Shown here one piece after another: positions 27,997 through 36,124 of a stretch of DNA of 64,000 bases. The notes below the pieces were generated by a model. That model worked only from the letters and a program-made list of their open reading frames with translations, was not told the origin of the DNA and did no database searches. Source of the DNA: Edaphobacter lichenicola (GTDB taxonomy: Bacteria; Acidobacteriota; Terriglobia; Terriglobales; Acidobacteriaceae); contig NZ_CP073696.1 in the NCBI RefSeq assembly GCF_025264645.1, positions 3,534,001 to 3,598,000 of the forward strand. Direction: 5' to 3'. Positions within the stretch are counted from its first letter, which is position 1; every line of letters starts with the position of its first letter. A program made the translations under genes and the position numbers.

Positions 27997-29574
27997 TTAT
28001 GGGACCGCCACCGAGATCTCGTTCGAACCGGTACTTTCTACACCACTCTTGTCGACGCTCTTCACGAGGTAGTTATAGGTTTTACCCGCTACGACTGAGG
28101 TATCGACGTAGGTCGTCTTCGTATCGATTCCTGAATTGATGAGTTGGAAGGCTCCACTGCCCACGGCCCGGTAGATGTCGTATCCAGCAACTGGGTCCGA
28201 TGAACTGTTTGGTGCACTCCAACTGAGGTCAACCCGCTCGTCTGTTGCCGTGCCTGTACCGCTGAGAGTCACGGTCGCGGGGCTACCGGAGGTTGAGTTG
28301 CTGCTGACGGTTAGCTTTCCGCTGTCTGATCCAGATGCGGTCGGCTTGAATTGAAGCTTGACGGCCAGCGTTTGATTTGGGTTCAACGTAACAGGGAAGG
28401 TGCCACCGACGATGGAAAAACCCGTGCCGCTGATGGAAGCTGAATTTACCGTGACCGCGGAGGTACCCGAAGAGGTAAGGGTTACTGATCCAGTTGTCGC
28501 AGTATTGACGGCAACGCTACCGAAGGCGAGAGTTGTGGCACTTACTTTGAGCTCCGGATTGGCGGCACCGCCGGTACCGCTGAGAGTCACGACCGATGAG
28601 CTGCCAGTGGTCGAGTTACTGCCGATGGTGAGCTTTCCAGTTTTCGCACCGGATGCGGTGGGCTTGAACTCAACCTGCAGGGTCATCGATGAGTTTGGAT
28701 TCAAAGTCGTGGGGAAGGTGCCTGCGGTGAGGCTGAAGCCGGTGCCGCTTACCGCACCCGAGCTTATTGTCAAAGGAGATGTGCCCGAAGAGGTAAGCGT
28801 TATGGAAGCTGTCGTCGATGAACCGACGGCAATGCTGCCAAAGTTCATTGTTGTGGCACTCACCTTGAGCTGAGGATCAGCTGCAGTTGTTTGTGTTGAG
28901 AAGATGACATCGACCCAGAAGTTCGACGACTCGTAGTTGGCATTGGGGAAGTTGCTTTTTGATGCGTGAATATAGACGCCATTTCCGCCGTTGACACCAT
29001 TCTGCAGCGCGTGGAGGGGAGCATTATTTACCCCCTTCGACGCGAAGTAATTCGGGTCCATGGAAAAGTGACCCGAGGGCGCCCAGTAAGAGGCGATATA
29101 GACAGTGTTTGCGGTTATATGGACGGGCGTTGCAAATTTTACCTGCTGCCACCCTGACGCAGTTTCGTTCGTAAACTCCGCACTTCCCAAGAGGGTCCCG
29201 GATACAGACCAGATATGCCCATGGTGAATGCCTACGTTTTTGCTTGCTTTATAAAAACGCACCCCGGTGATGTAGCCGGTGCTGTCAGATTTGAACTTGA
29301 CTCCAACCTCAGTCGGATCGGGATTACCGTGGTCGATCGTCAAAGGCACTGATGTCGCTGAGAAGAGTGTGGTCTGTGCGTTAGCGGTGGCGGAAGACAT
29401 CACGCCACAGGCCAGCATCAGAAGAAGAGCACTAAGCCCTCTGCCAAGCAGGGAGCGTCTCTTTGCAGGCCAGAGACGCTGTGCCTCTCGTATGGAAGAC
29501 GAGAGGGTGAAGGTGAGAGCTAAAGTAGGTACAACACGACCCGCGGATTGGGAAGAAGGATTGCGATAGGGCAC
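27997..29574 (-). CDS. Secreted DUF4082/choice-of-anchor D/fibronectin III protein (copy 2)
   Basis: 525 residues from a GTG at 29574 preceded by AAGAGGTAATGA. Same domain order and almost the same length as the downstream copy: signal sequence to ATANAQ, DUF4082-like domain (GNPDPTEVGVKFKSDSTGYI), two Ig-like choice-of-anchor D repeats (KVSATTMNFGSIAVGSSTTA, KVSATTLAFGSVAVNTATTG) and a fibronectin type III domain (SWSAPNSSSDPVAGYDIYRA). The two proteins look roughly three-quarters identical by eye and share their upstream DNA, so this is a tandem duplication including the leader. An exported adhesion or carbohydrate-binding role is inferred. Confidence 0.88.
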   Translation of the reverse strand: MPYRNPSSQSAGRVVPTLALTFTLSSSIREAQRLWPAKRRSLLGRGLSALLLMLACGVMSSATANAQTTLFSATSVPLTIDHGNPDPTEVGVKFKSDSTGYITGVRFYKASKNVGIHHGHIWSVSGTLLGSAEFTNETASGWQQVKFATPVHITANTVYIASYWAPSGHFSMDPNYFASKGVNNAPLHALQNGVNGGNGVYIHASKSNFPNANYESSNFWVDVIFSTQTTAADPQLKVSATTMNFGSIAVGSSTTASITLTSSGTSPLTISSGAVSGTGFSLTAGTFPTTLNPNSSMTLQVEFKPTASGAKTGKLTIGSNSTTGSSSVVTLSGTGGAANPELKVSATTLAFGSVAVNTATTGSVTLTSSGTSAVTVNSASISGTGFSIVGGTFPVTLNPNQTLAVKLQFKPTASGSDSGKLTVSSNSTSGSPATVTLSGTGTATDERVDLSWSAPNSSSDPVAGYDIYRAVGSGAFQLINSGIDTKTTYVDTSVVAGKTYNYLVKSVDKSGVESTGSNEISVAVP

Positions 29575-30074
29575 TCATTACCTCTTTAATTGCGCAAAAT
29601 TACATGGTTCATGAGCAGATAAAGAGGAAAGAAAAGAGATAATGAAATGCTTGAAACTCGTATGTTGTGCGCCGTCCGATTCGGAAGGACCTGTGGGCAC
29701 AATGGGATTGCTTATCTTACCTGGCAACTACCATGACGCTACCAGGTCGCCGATTCTAATTCCCCAGCTTCATACGGGATCAGAGTACACGTTATATTCA
29801 GCAACGCGAACAAAGGTTCGCAAAAAAGCGAATGCCATGCCCCTGACTTTACTGAGTTCAGGCAGGCTTTCGTTTAAAAGCTATACAATTCTTGAGAATT
29901 TAACCAGGAATGTTACGTTTTCGTTACTTTGGTTTAACTCGATTGCTATCTAAAGTTCTTAGTCAGTTTACAGCATCGATACGTTGAATGCAAACCGGCT
30001 CAATGTTGCAATTATTAGCAGAGTGCTCGCGCCTTTTCAACCCTTGAGGCAGTGTTTTCGATTAGCTGATCGCA
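29575..30074 (-). promoter_or_regulatory. Long upstream region of copy 2 with structured leader L2
   Basis: 500 bases without a gene. The leader L2 occupies about 29766-29904: on the minus strand AAACGAAAGCC, hairpin CCTGA/TCAGG, CATGG, hairpin GCGAAC-CTTT-GTTCGC, then ACGT and CGTATGAA, matching leader L1 block by block. Between this and the gene lies about 150 bases (29607-29765) absent from L1, itself containing an ACCTGG/CCAGGT hairpin. Sequence to the right of 29905 is AT-rich and probably holds the promoter. Confidence 0.5.
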
Positions 30075-30659
30075 TCAGCGACCGTTGGGCGCCGGAACCA
30101 TGACGGCGTTGGGATCTACTTTGGGGATGCCGAAGTGGCCGCTGAGGTGGACCAGGTCGAGTGGCCGGAGTTCGCAGGTGATCTGGATGACGCTCATGTC
30201 TCGCGGAGAGCGGGTGAGAACGGTGACGCCGGTGATGTCGGGTCCTGCGAAGTGTAGCCAGAGATCGGTGACGGTGGTGCGGGGCTGAGCGGTGTTAGCG
30301 GAGTTCTGGTTCGCGTTGACGAGGTGCTTCCAGCCGGCAGCGTTATAGGAGGCGATGATGGCGTCCATGTTCTCAGGGGTATAGAAGACGGGGCGCGGAT
30401 AGCGGTAGTTGTCGACGGAGATGCCGGTGAGGGCAGCGGGAGCGCGGTTGGCGTCCATACCGTTGGACTCAAGGAGATTCTGGGCGATCTGAATCATGCT
30501 GCGATCGAAGCTGAACGAGGTGTGGGTGGCGGGCTGGTCGGCGAGATTCATCAGAGCGCCTTGTATGTCGAACGCCGGGGGCGGAGGGGCTGCGGGTGGC
30601 TGCGCGATCGCTGCAGCGGCGGAGAGGGTAAGAGCGAAGAGGATGAGACGCAGTTTCAT
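30075..30659 (-). CDS. Exported protein, DUF4252-like
   Basis: 194 residues from the ATG at 30659, preceded by GGGAGTCTCCCC; the frame is open further upstream, but that part lacks a signal peptide. The N-terminus MKLRLILFALTLSAAAAIA is a signal peptide, followed by a Pro/Ala-rich link. The rest resembles DUF4252: paired helices, a GISVDNYRYP strand, DAIIASYNAAGWKHLV, VTDLWLHFAGPDITGVTVLT and a final LVHLSGHFGIP strand-helix. The function of that family is unknown. The assignment is tentative. It is divergent from the SGNH hydrolase gene. Confidence 0.65.
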   Translation of the reverse strand: MKLRLILFALTLSAAAAIAQPPAAPPPPAFDIQGALMNLADQPATHTSFSFDRSMIQIAQNLLESNGMDANRAPAALTGISVDNYRYPRPVFYTPENMDAIIASYNAAGWKHLVNANQNSANTAQPRTTVTDLWLHFAGPDITGVTVLTRSPRDMSVIQITCELRPLDLVHLSGHFGIPKVDPNAVMVPAPNGR

Positions 30660-30828
30660 GGGGAGACTCCCTGCTTGATTAGACCCGGATTTTGCTGAGG
30701 AGTTCCATAATACCGCGAAGATTCTGGAGACGGAGTTGAAGCCGACGAGGCAACGAAGAGAGTGTGGGGAATTTTGGTACGCTGTGAAGATGAAGTCGTT
30801 CGTGGCAAAGGGACCTGGTTTAAGGGCA

Positions 30829-31455
30829 ATGCAGAAGGTTGTGAGGTCGGGTGCAGTTCTGGCTCTTGGTCTGTCTACGGGTCTGGTCGCCTGTGGCTCA
30901 GGCGTCACGATCTCACCGGCTGCGGTCGCTGCCGAAAAAGTCTTCGACAGTCAGCTGAACAGCAGTACGGTGTTCATCGGCGATTCGATCACGGCGCACT
31001 GGCCGCTGCCCATTCATAATGATGGGGTTCCCGGACAGGATACGCGTGGGATGCTGGCGGGGTTTCAGGCCAATGTTCTGCAGCATGGCTATAAGCGGGT
31101 CGTGATTCTAGGCGGGACCAACGACATCTGGTTCAACTACGAGGGACTGTCGGATACGATTGCGCATATCGCGGCGATGGGGGCGATGGCGCAGGCAGCT
31201 GGCATAGAGGTGGTGCTGTGTACGATACCACCGCTGAATTCCGGCGGGGTAGATCGCACCAAGCCGGTGACGATGGCGAACGACGCGATCCGAGAGCTCG
31301 CCCGGCAGCAGGGATATCGGCTGGTCGACTACTACGGGGCCATGTTGAACAATCCGCAGTTCTTCCTGGATGGAGTTCACCCGAACCAGTTCGGATATGA
31401 CGTGATGCACGCCACGTTGTCGCTGGTCTTAGCTGGTGATGCGACTACGCCGTAG
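30829..31455 (+). CDS. SGNH/GDSL hydrolase lipoprotein
   Basis: 208 residues from the ATG at 30829, which gives a textbook lipoprotein signal (MQKVVRSGAVLALGLSTGLVAC); an ATG 39 bases earlier is possible. All four SGNH blocks are present: GDSIT (Ser nucleophile), the Gly block NDGVPGQDT, GGTND and DGVHPN with the catalytic Asp and His. It should hydrolyse an ester, such as an acetyl group on a sugar or a lipid, outside the cytoplasm. Single gene. Confidence 0.88.
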   Translation: MQKVVRSGAVLALGLSTGLVACGSGVTISPAAVAAEKVFDSQLNSSTVFIGDSITAHWPLPIHNDGVPGQDTRGMLAGFQANVLQHGYKRVVILGGTNDIWFNYEGLSDTIAHIAAMGAMAQAAGIEVVLCTIPPLNSGGVDRTKPVTMANDAIRELARQQGYRLVDYYGAMLNNPQFFLDGVHPNQFGYDVMHATLSLVLAGDATTP

Positions 31456-31480
31456 CTGACAGACGTGGGTCTGGATCTTC

Positions 31481-32698
31481 TTACTGGGCTGGGCGCGGGG
31501 AGAAGTAGCCTTTTTGGGCGCGGACCTGGTAGCGCTTGTCGTTGGTCTGGAGGTAGATGGTGCGGAAAGAACCGTCCATCCTGAGGTTCGCAGGGCGGTA
31601 GACGAGGTGGTACTGGCTGCGAAGTTCCTCTTCGATGTTGCGGAAGCCGATGGCTACGTCTTCAAGCTTGGTGGGGTAGAAGGCCTGGCCGCCGGTAGCG
31701 TCGGAGATGGCCTTGAGGACGTCGTCACCCTTGTCTTTGCTGGGGCTGATGTTGGTGCTGATGGTGTAGACGATGGTGTCGGCGCGCTGGCACATCTTGA
31801 TGGCGTCGGACTCCTGAACGCGGGAGTAGTTGTCGTCACCGTCGGAGACAAGGATGAGGGCGCGGCGTACGGCGGAGGTCTCCTGGAGGGTGAGCATCTG
31901 GTCTTTGCAGGTTTTGTAGAGTGCGTCGAAGAGGGCGGTGCCGCCACCGGGACGAAGCTTGCGGATTCCCTGGTTGAGGAGATCGACGTTGTTGGTGAAG
32001 TCCTGGGCGACGTCGGTTTCGATGTCGAAGCCCTCGACAAAGGCGCGGTCGTCGCGGTGGAGGATCTGAAGGAGGAACTCGATAGCCGAGTCCTGCTCGA
32101 ACTGGAAGCGCTGGCGGATGGAGCTGGAGGTGTCGAGCATGATACCGACGCGCAGAGGGAGGTTGGTCTGCTGCTGGAAGCGCAGAACAGCGACGGGCGG
32201 GCGGCCGTCGTCGAGGAGGCCGAAGTTCTCGCGCTGGAGGCCGGTGACGAACTTTCCGTGCTTGTCGGTGACGGTGAAGATGAGATTGACTTCGTTGACG
32301 CGGACGACGATGTCGGCACCGCCGGAGGGTGGAGCCTGAGGACCGGGCAGGGGCTGGTCTGTCGATTGAGCTGGGGTTTGATCCTGTGGCGCCGCGGGTG
32401 TTTGCGCTGCGGGCTGGGCCGGCGCGGTGGCCTGCGGTGTCGCCGCGGCTGGGGACTGCGGAGCGGGCGTCGGAGCCGGAGTGTTGGATTGCGCCGAGGA
32501 TGCAGGTAAAAGGTTCGTGGCCGGCGTCGAGGTCTGAGCAGCGTCAGCGGATGATCCGGCTGGCTGGCTGGGGGCGGCGAAGAGACGATGCAGCCAGCTG
32601 GGGCGCTGGGTCAGGGTGGTCTGAGCTTGAGCGAGCGGGGCGACAACGGCCAGAGAGAGCACGAAAACGGGGACTTTGAGCCTAAAGATGCAGTTCAT
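31481..32698 (-). CDS. Exported VWFA-related acidobacterial domain protein
   Basis: 405 residues from the ATG at 32698; the long frame upstream of it is Ser/Pro/Arg-rich and overlaps the pseudouridine synthase gene, so it is not coding. A signal peptide (to LAQAQ) is followed by a Pro/Ala/Gln-rich linker of about 100 residues and a von Willebrand factor A domain with a MIDAS-type motif LDTSSSIRQRF, GFDIETDVAQDFT, RPGGGTALFDALY and LILVSDGDDNYS. This fits the VWFA-related domain described in Acidobacteria (TIGR03436). The role is unknown; protein binding outside the cytoplasm is likely. The gene lies downstream of the RluA gene on the same strand. Confidence 0.85.
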   Translation of the reverse strand: MNCIFRLKVPVFVLSLAVVAPLAQAQTTLTQRPSWLHRLFAAPSQPAGSSADAAQTSTPATNLLPASSAQSNTPAPTPAPQSPAAATPQATAPAQPAAQTPAAPQDQTPAQSTDQPLPGPQAPPSGGADIVVRVNEVNLIFTVTDKHGKFVTGLQRENFGLLDDGRPPVAVLRFQQQTNLPLRVGIMLDTSSSIRQRFQFEQDSAIEFLLQILHRDDRAFVEGFDIETDVAQDFTNNVDLLNQGIRKLRPGGGTALFDALYKTCKDQMLTLQETSAVRRALILVSDGDDNYSRVQESDAIKMCQRADTIVYTISTNISPSKDKGDDVLKAISDATGGQAFYPTKLEDVAIGFRNIEEELRSQYHLVYRPANLRMDGSFRTIYLQTNDKRYQVRAQKGYFSPRPAQ

Positions 32699-32726
32699 TC
32701 GGTTGGGGACGGTCACTCGGATGATT

Positions 32727-33848
32727 CTACTCAATTGTGGACGAATTCGTGCGGATTGCTTGCAAAAACGTCTCGAGCTCGGTGGGGAGGGGAGCGTCGA
32801 GGTCCACGGGCTTGTTGGTTTGGGGGTGAGTGAAGGAGAGATGCGCGGCGTGGAGGAAGTTGCGGGTGAGGTTTTTCTCAGAAGGAAGACCGGGGATAGC
32901 GTGTGGAGCGCCGTAGAGGGTGTCGCCGACGACGGGATGGCCGAGGGATTGGGCGTGGACGCGGATCTGGTGGGTGCGGCCGGTCTCAATGCGGACCTCG
33001 ACGAAGGTGAAGGGACCATAGGGAGTGGTTAGACGTTCGAGAACGTGGAAGTGGGAGACGGCGGTACGGCCATCGGCGCGGCGGGTGGTCATGCGGGTGC
33101 GGCGGATGATGTCGCGAGCGATGGGGAGATTGACGGTGGTGTCGTCTTTTTTGATGTGGCCGTGGAGTAGGGCTATGTACGTTTTTGTGACCTGACGGCG
33201 GGAGAACATCTCGCCGAGTTTGCGGTGGGTGCTGTCGTCTTTGGCGACGAGGATGAGGCCGCTGGTGAGCTTGTCGAGGCGATGGACGATGCCGGGACGA
33301 AGGTCGCCGCCAACGTCGGAGAGTTTGGCGAAGTGAAAGAGGAGTGCGTTGACGAGCGTACCGCGGTTGCGGACGTCGTCTGTGCTTCCTGCTCCGGCGT
33401 GCACCATCATGCCTGCGGGCTTGTTGATGACGGCAAGGTATTTGTCTTCGTGGAGGATGTCGAGGGGGATGTCCTCGGGGATGGCGTGGAGTGGCTCAGG
33501 CTGGGGGGAGCCTTCGATCTCGATGGATTCGCCGCCGTGGAGCTTCTGTTTTGTCTTGGCGGGGTTGCCGTCGACACGGACCTGGCCGGCTTCGATGAGG
33601 AGTTGAACGCGGGCGCGGCTGATGTCGGGGATGGCCTGGGCGAGGTACTGGTCGAGGCGGAGGTTGGCGGCGGCGGGGTCGGCGGTGAAGGTGCGGATGG
33701 ATGCCGCGTCGGTGTCTTCTTCGACTTCGTCGAACTCGATGACCGGGACTGGAAGTGGAGCGGCTTCTTCGATGCCGCGAGTGGCGACGTATTCGGGACG
33801 TACGGTGCGACGGCGCTGGCCCTTAGGGAGCATGTTCTTAGACGGCAT
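32727..33848 (-). CDS. RluA family pseudouridine synthase
   Basis: 373 residues. After a 60-residue extension comes an S4 RNA-binding domain (LRLDQYLAQAIPDISRARVQ, IEAGQVRVDGNPAK) and the catalytic domain with HRLDKLTSGLIL (catalytic Asp192), YIALLHGH and ETGRTHQIRVHAQSLGHPVVGD. This is the RluD/RluC pattern; it converts uridines to pseudouridine in 23S rRNA, though the exact sites cannot be told. The start overlaps the upstream Lgt-like gene by 11 bases, so the two are translationally coupled. Confidence 0.92.
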   Translation of the reverse strand: MPSKNMLPKGQRRRTVRPEYVATRGIEEAAPLPVPVIEFDEVEEDTDAASIRTFTADPAAANLRLDQYLAQAIPDISRARVQLLIEAGQVRVDGNPAKTKQKLHGGESIEIEGSPQPEPLHAIPEDIPLDILHEDKYLAVINKPAGMMVHAGAGSTDDVRNRGTLVNALLFHFAKLSDVGGDLRPGIVHRLDKLTSGLILVAKDDSTHRKLGEMFSRRQVTKTYIALLHGHIKKDDTTVNLPIARDIIRRTRMTTRRADGRTAVSHFHVLERLTTPYGPFTFVEVRIETGRTHQIRVHAQSLGHPVVGDTLYGAPHAIPGLPSEKNLTRNFLHAAHLSFTHPQTNKPVDLDAPLPTELETFLQAIRTNSSTIE

Positions 33849-34584
33849 GGGTGACCAGCTTTCTTGGCAGCAGAGCGATGAGGCCTGCTGTAACGATCAT
33901 ACCGAGGGCGATCCACTGGATGGGGTCGAGGATGCCGTACGACGCGTTGACGTACGGGTAGGGCTGGCGGAAGAAGGTGAGGAAGAACTGGATGATCGCT
34001 GTCGCTGTGAGGGCGAGGGCGAAGGTGTCACCGGGATGCCGACGGCGGCGAAGTTGGCGGAGCAGGGCGAGAGTCAGAAGAGCCGCTGCGATGGCGGCGT
34101 AAACGGGAACGGGATGGAGGCGGGTGTGATCGGGTGGTATATGCGTGGCCCAAGGGAGGGTGGTGGGCAGGCCGGCGTCGCTGCCTTCCGCGAAGTGTCC
34201 CAGCGCGAGGAAGGCCCAGATGATGGTGGCGCAGGGGCTCCAGGCGTCGAGGGTGTCGAGGATGGGGAAGCTACGTACGCGGAGGTAGATCACGGTTGCG
34301 AGGATGGTGAGAAGGATGCCGCCGGTGGTGAGGGAGGGCACCATCAGCAGGAGGAAGGGGTAGGCGAGGAAGTCGCGGAAGTTCGAGAGGATGAGAAGCA
34401 GGCGGGAGAGCGCGAAGGCTGAGAGGAGGGTGAAGAGGCCTGCGTCCCAGAGCTTACTTGGATTGAGGGCGACGGTTGCCGCTGTGCGGAGACTGAGCGT
34501 TAGGGCGGCCATGAGGCCAATGGCAGCGAGGACGCCGAAGGTGGGGAGGAGGAGATGGCCGGAGTGGAGGAGGTAGGGATGCAC
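33838..34584 (-). CDS. Lgt-like membrane protein (prolipoprotein diacylglyceryl transferase family, divergent)
   Basis: 248 residues, about seven membrane segments. The order of features follows Lgt: an N-terminal LPTFGVLAAIG segment, ALSRLLLIL, TTGG (residues 86-89, at the place of the HGG motif), LGHFAEGSDAGLPTTLPWA (at the place of GRIGNFINGE..G.PT.LPWA) and LHPVPVYAA (at HPSQLYEA). Lgt attaches diacylglycerol to lipoprotein cysteines. However, the catalytic His of HGG is Thr here, and the Arg and Asn of GRIGN are Ala and His, so ordinary Lgt activity is doubtful. It is co-transcribed with the pseudouridine synthase gene (11-base overlap). Confidence 0.72.
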   Translation of the reverse strand: MHPYLLHSGHLLLPTFGVLAAIGLMAALTLSLRTAATVALNPSKLWDAGLFTLLSAFALSRLLLILSNFRDFLAYPFLLLMVPSLTTGGILLTILATVIYLRVRSFPILDTLDAWSPCATIIWAFLALGHFAEGSDAGLPTTLPWATHIPPDHTRLHPVPVYAAIAAALLTLALLRQLRRRRHPGDTFALALTATAIIQFFLTFFRQPYPYVNASYGILDPIQWIALGMIVTAGLIALLPRKLVTHAV

Positions 34585-34605
34585 GTTCAGGGGCAGAGCA
34601 ACAGC

Positions 34606-34665
34606 AACAGCAGATCCCTACGGGATGACACCAAAAAAAAGGCAACGACCAAAAGCAGAGGCGAC
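34606..34665. repeat. Dispersed intergenic hairpin repeat, copy 1
   Basis: CAGATCCCTACGGGATGACA (34611-34630), followed by an A-rich tail. It shares the core CAGAT-CCC-GGG-A-TGACA with copies at 45752-45805 and 48899-48955. The core is a small hairpin (ATCCC/GGGAT). Confidence 0.55.
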
Positions 34666-34692
34666 TGCGACGGTAATGAAGTTAAGCTCAAA

Positions 34693-34932
34693 CCTTTCGA
34701 GGTTTAGTAAGAAGACCGACCCACTGGGCCGTACGTCGAGTCGCTGGTGAACCCGTCTAAGACGGCGGGACCCTGCCGTGGTTCTTTAGGCATTCCTGAC
34801 TGGAGGACAGCACACCGAACCATGTATACGAGCCAGGCCCCTGTTCAATGAATATTGGTTCAACCAGCGTAGGTCGCGTACCTGCTTTGCAGGCCGGTTT
34901 CTTAAGATTGGATGCTAAACGTGGAGCGAAGG
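34693..34932 (-). ncRNA. ssrS: Candidate 6S RNA (rod-shaped, 240 nt)
   Basis: In a 400-base gap the sequence folds on itself over its whole length. On plus-strand coordinates, CGCTGGTGAACC (34742-34753) pairs with GGTTCAACCAGCG (34857-34869), CCGTACG (34729-34735) with CGTACC (34877-34882), AAGACCGACC with GGCCGGTTTCTT, GTTTAG (34702-34707) with CTAAAC (34915-34920), and GTGGTTC (34779-34785) with GAACCAT (34817-34823). A small perfect hairpin (CCGTC-TAA-GACGG, 34754-34766) lies on one side of a central unpaired region. On the minus strand this gives the 6S plan: closing stem, central bubble with a hairpin in its 3' strand, terminal stem. zapA, the usual neighbour of ssrS in many bacteria, is 1.2 kb upstream on the same strand. 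Strand and ends are uncertain. Confidence 0.5.
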
Positions 34933-34984
34933 ATTAGCAAGTTATGGGCCTGCGTGGCTTTATTCTCTCTTCTACAACTTCGAG

Positions 34985-36028
34985 CTAATTGCCAGCTTGC
35001 GTTGCTGGCGGAGCGGTGACTTTGGCTCGAGCGATGAGTTTCTTGAGCTTGCCTTCCACGTCGGAGCCGGAGCCCAGCATCTCGGCGGTGAGGACGCCGT
35101 CTGAGTCGATGGTGAAGTAGTGCGGGATAGCTTCGACACCGAATTTTTTGCTCAGCGAGTGGTCTGCGTCGCGGTACTGAACCCAGGTCATCTCGTTCTT
35201 ATCGATGAAGTTCTTCCATTTGGTCTCGTCCGAGTCCCAACTAACGCTGATGATGACCAGAGGCTGGCCAGCGAACTCTTTGGCGATCTTCTTCACGTGA
35301 GGGAGCTCTTCGTTGCAGGGGCCGCACCAGGTGGCCCAGAAGTCGATGAGAACGACGCGACCGCCCATGGCGTCGAGGTTGAACTTCGATCCGTCGAGTG
35401 CAACGACGTCGAAGGCCGGAGCCATTTTGTGGAGGGAGAGCGAGGGATCATCGGCGAAGTGCTGGGCGCGAAGATAGCTGGGATCCTGAGGGTTGACGCA
35501 GCTGACACAGGATTTGAACTGCTCGCGGGCTGCGTCCATGCGGCCCAGACGGGCGAGAACGGTGCCGTCGAGATAGAGCGCGGTGGCGTTTTTTGGATCG
35601 TCGACGATGGCGGCTTTGAAGGCAGCATCCGAAGCGTTCAGGAGATCGGGCTTGTTTTTGTCGCCGGCCTGCAGGAAGAGTGCATAGCCGCGGTTAGCTT
35701 CGGCGCGGGATTTGAGAATAGGCGTCGTGGATGCGGCTTCAAGTGAGGACGCAGTGGCAACAGCGTCTTTGTAGTTGCCGGTGCTGAGTTGAAGCGCAAA
35801 GATTTCGTTCAGGACGTCGAGGTCTCTGCCGTTGGCGATCTTGCTGGCCTTTTTGTAGGCATCGATCGCGAAGAAGATCTGTCTGTCGTGCTTGAGCTTC
35901 TTGCCTTCGGCGATGGCTGCATGAAACTTTGGATCGGATTTATAGTCTGGCGCTGTCTGTGCGTGGGCTGTGGGAAGGCAGAGGGTGGAGCAGATGAGAA
36001 GAACAGCGAGCAGGGTGGGACGACGCAT
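34985..36028 (-). CDS. Exported TlpA-like thioredoxin with TPR region
   Basis: 347 residues. A signal peptide (to AHAQ) is followed by a helical tetratricopeptide-like region (about residues 35-175) and a thioredoxin domain with the active site WCGPC (Cys235, Cys238), preceded by VVLIDFWAT and followed by the cis-proline loop EAIPHYF. A second CxxC pair (Cys174, Cys177, in SCVSC) lies at the end of the helical part. It should reduce or shuffle disulfides in the periplasm, as TlpA and ResA do for cytochrome maturation. It lies downstream of zapA, with a gap of about 96 bases. Confidence 0.87.
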   Translation of the reverse strand: MRRPTLLAVLLICSTLCLPTAHAQTAPDYKSDPKFHAAIAEGKKLKHDRQIFFAIDAYKKASKIANGRDLDVLNEIFALQLSTGNYKDAVATASSLEAASTTPILKSRAEANRGYALFLQAGDKNKPDLLNASDAAFKAAIVDDPKNATALYLDGTVLARLGRMDAAREQFKSCVSCVNPQDPSYLRAQHFADDPSLSLHKMAPAFDVVALDGSKFNLDAMGGRVVLIDFWATWCGPCNEELPHVKKIAKEFAGQPLVIISVSWDSDETKWKNFIDKNEMTWVQYRDADHSLSKKFGVEAIPHYFTIDSDGVLTAEMLGSGSDVEGKLKKLIARAKVTAPPATQAGN

Positions 36029-36124
36029 CGAGGAGCTCCGTAAGGGTGATGACCGGTGCTGTCGATGATTGCAGCAGGAGCGGGGAAACTCAAGAAAAAT
36101 CGCGGGTCCGCTGGATTGGGGGAG

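Noticed and set aside
27860-29904. Known riboswitch (c-di-GMP GEMM-I) for the leaders L1 and L2
   Set aside because: The block AACGAAAGCC resembles the GEMM-I CGCAAAGCC, but the upstream GGGCAAACC stem and the downstream receptor are missing.
31481-33019. Longer start for the VWA protein (512 codons)
   Set aside because: The extra N-terminal 100 codons overlap the pseudouridine synthase gene, are Ser/Pro/Arg-rich and would hide the signal peptide, so the ATG at 32698 is preferred.
34693-34932. SRP RNA or RNase P RNA for the rod-shaped sequence
   Set aside because: The conserved SRP loop sequence (GGUCAGGUCCGGAAGGAAGCAG) and the RNase P core (GAGGAAAGUC, AGAnnnA) are not present on either strand.
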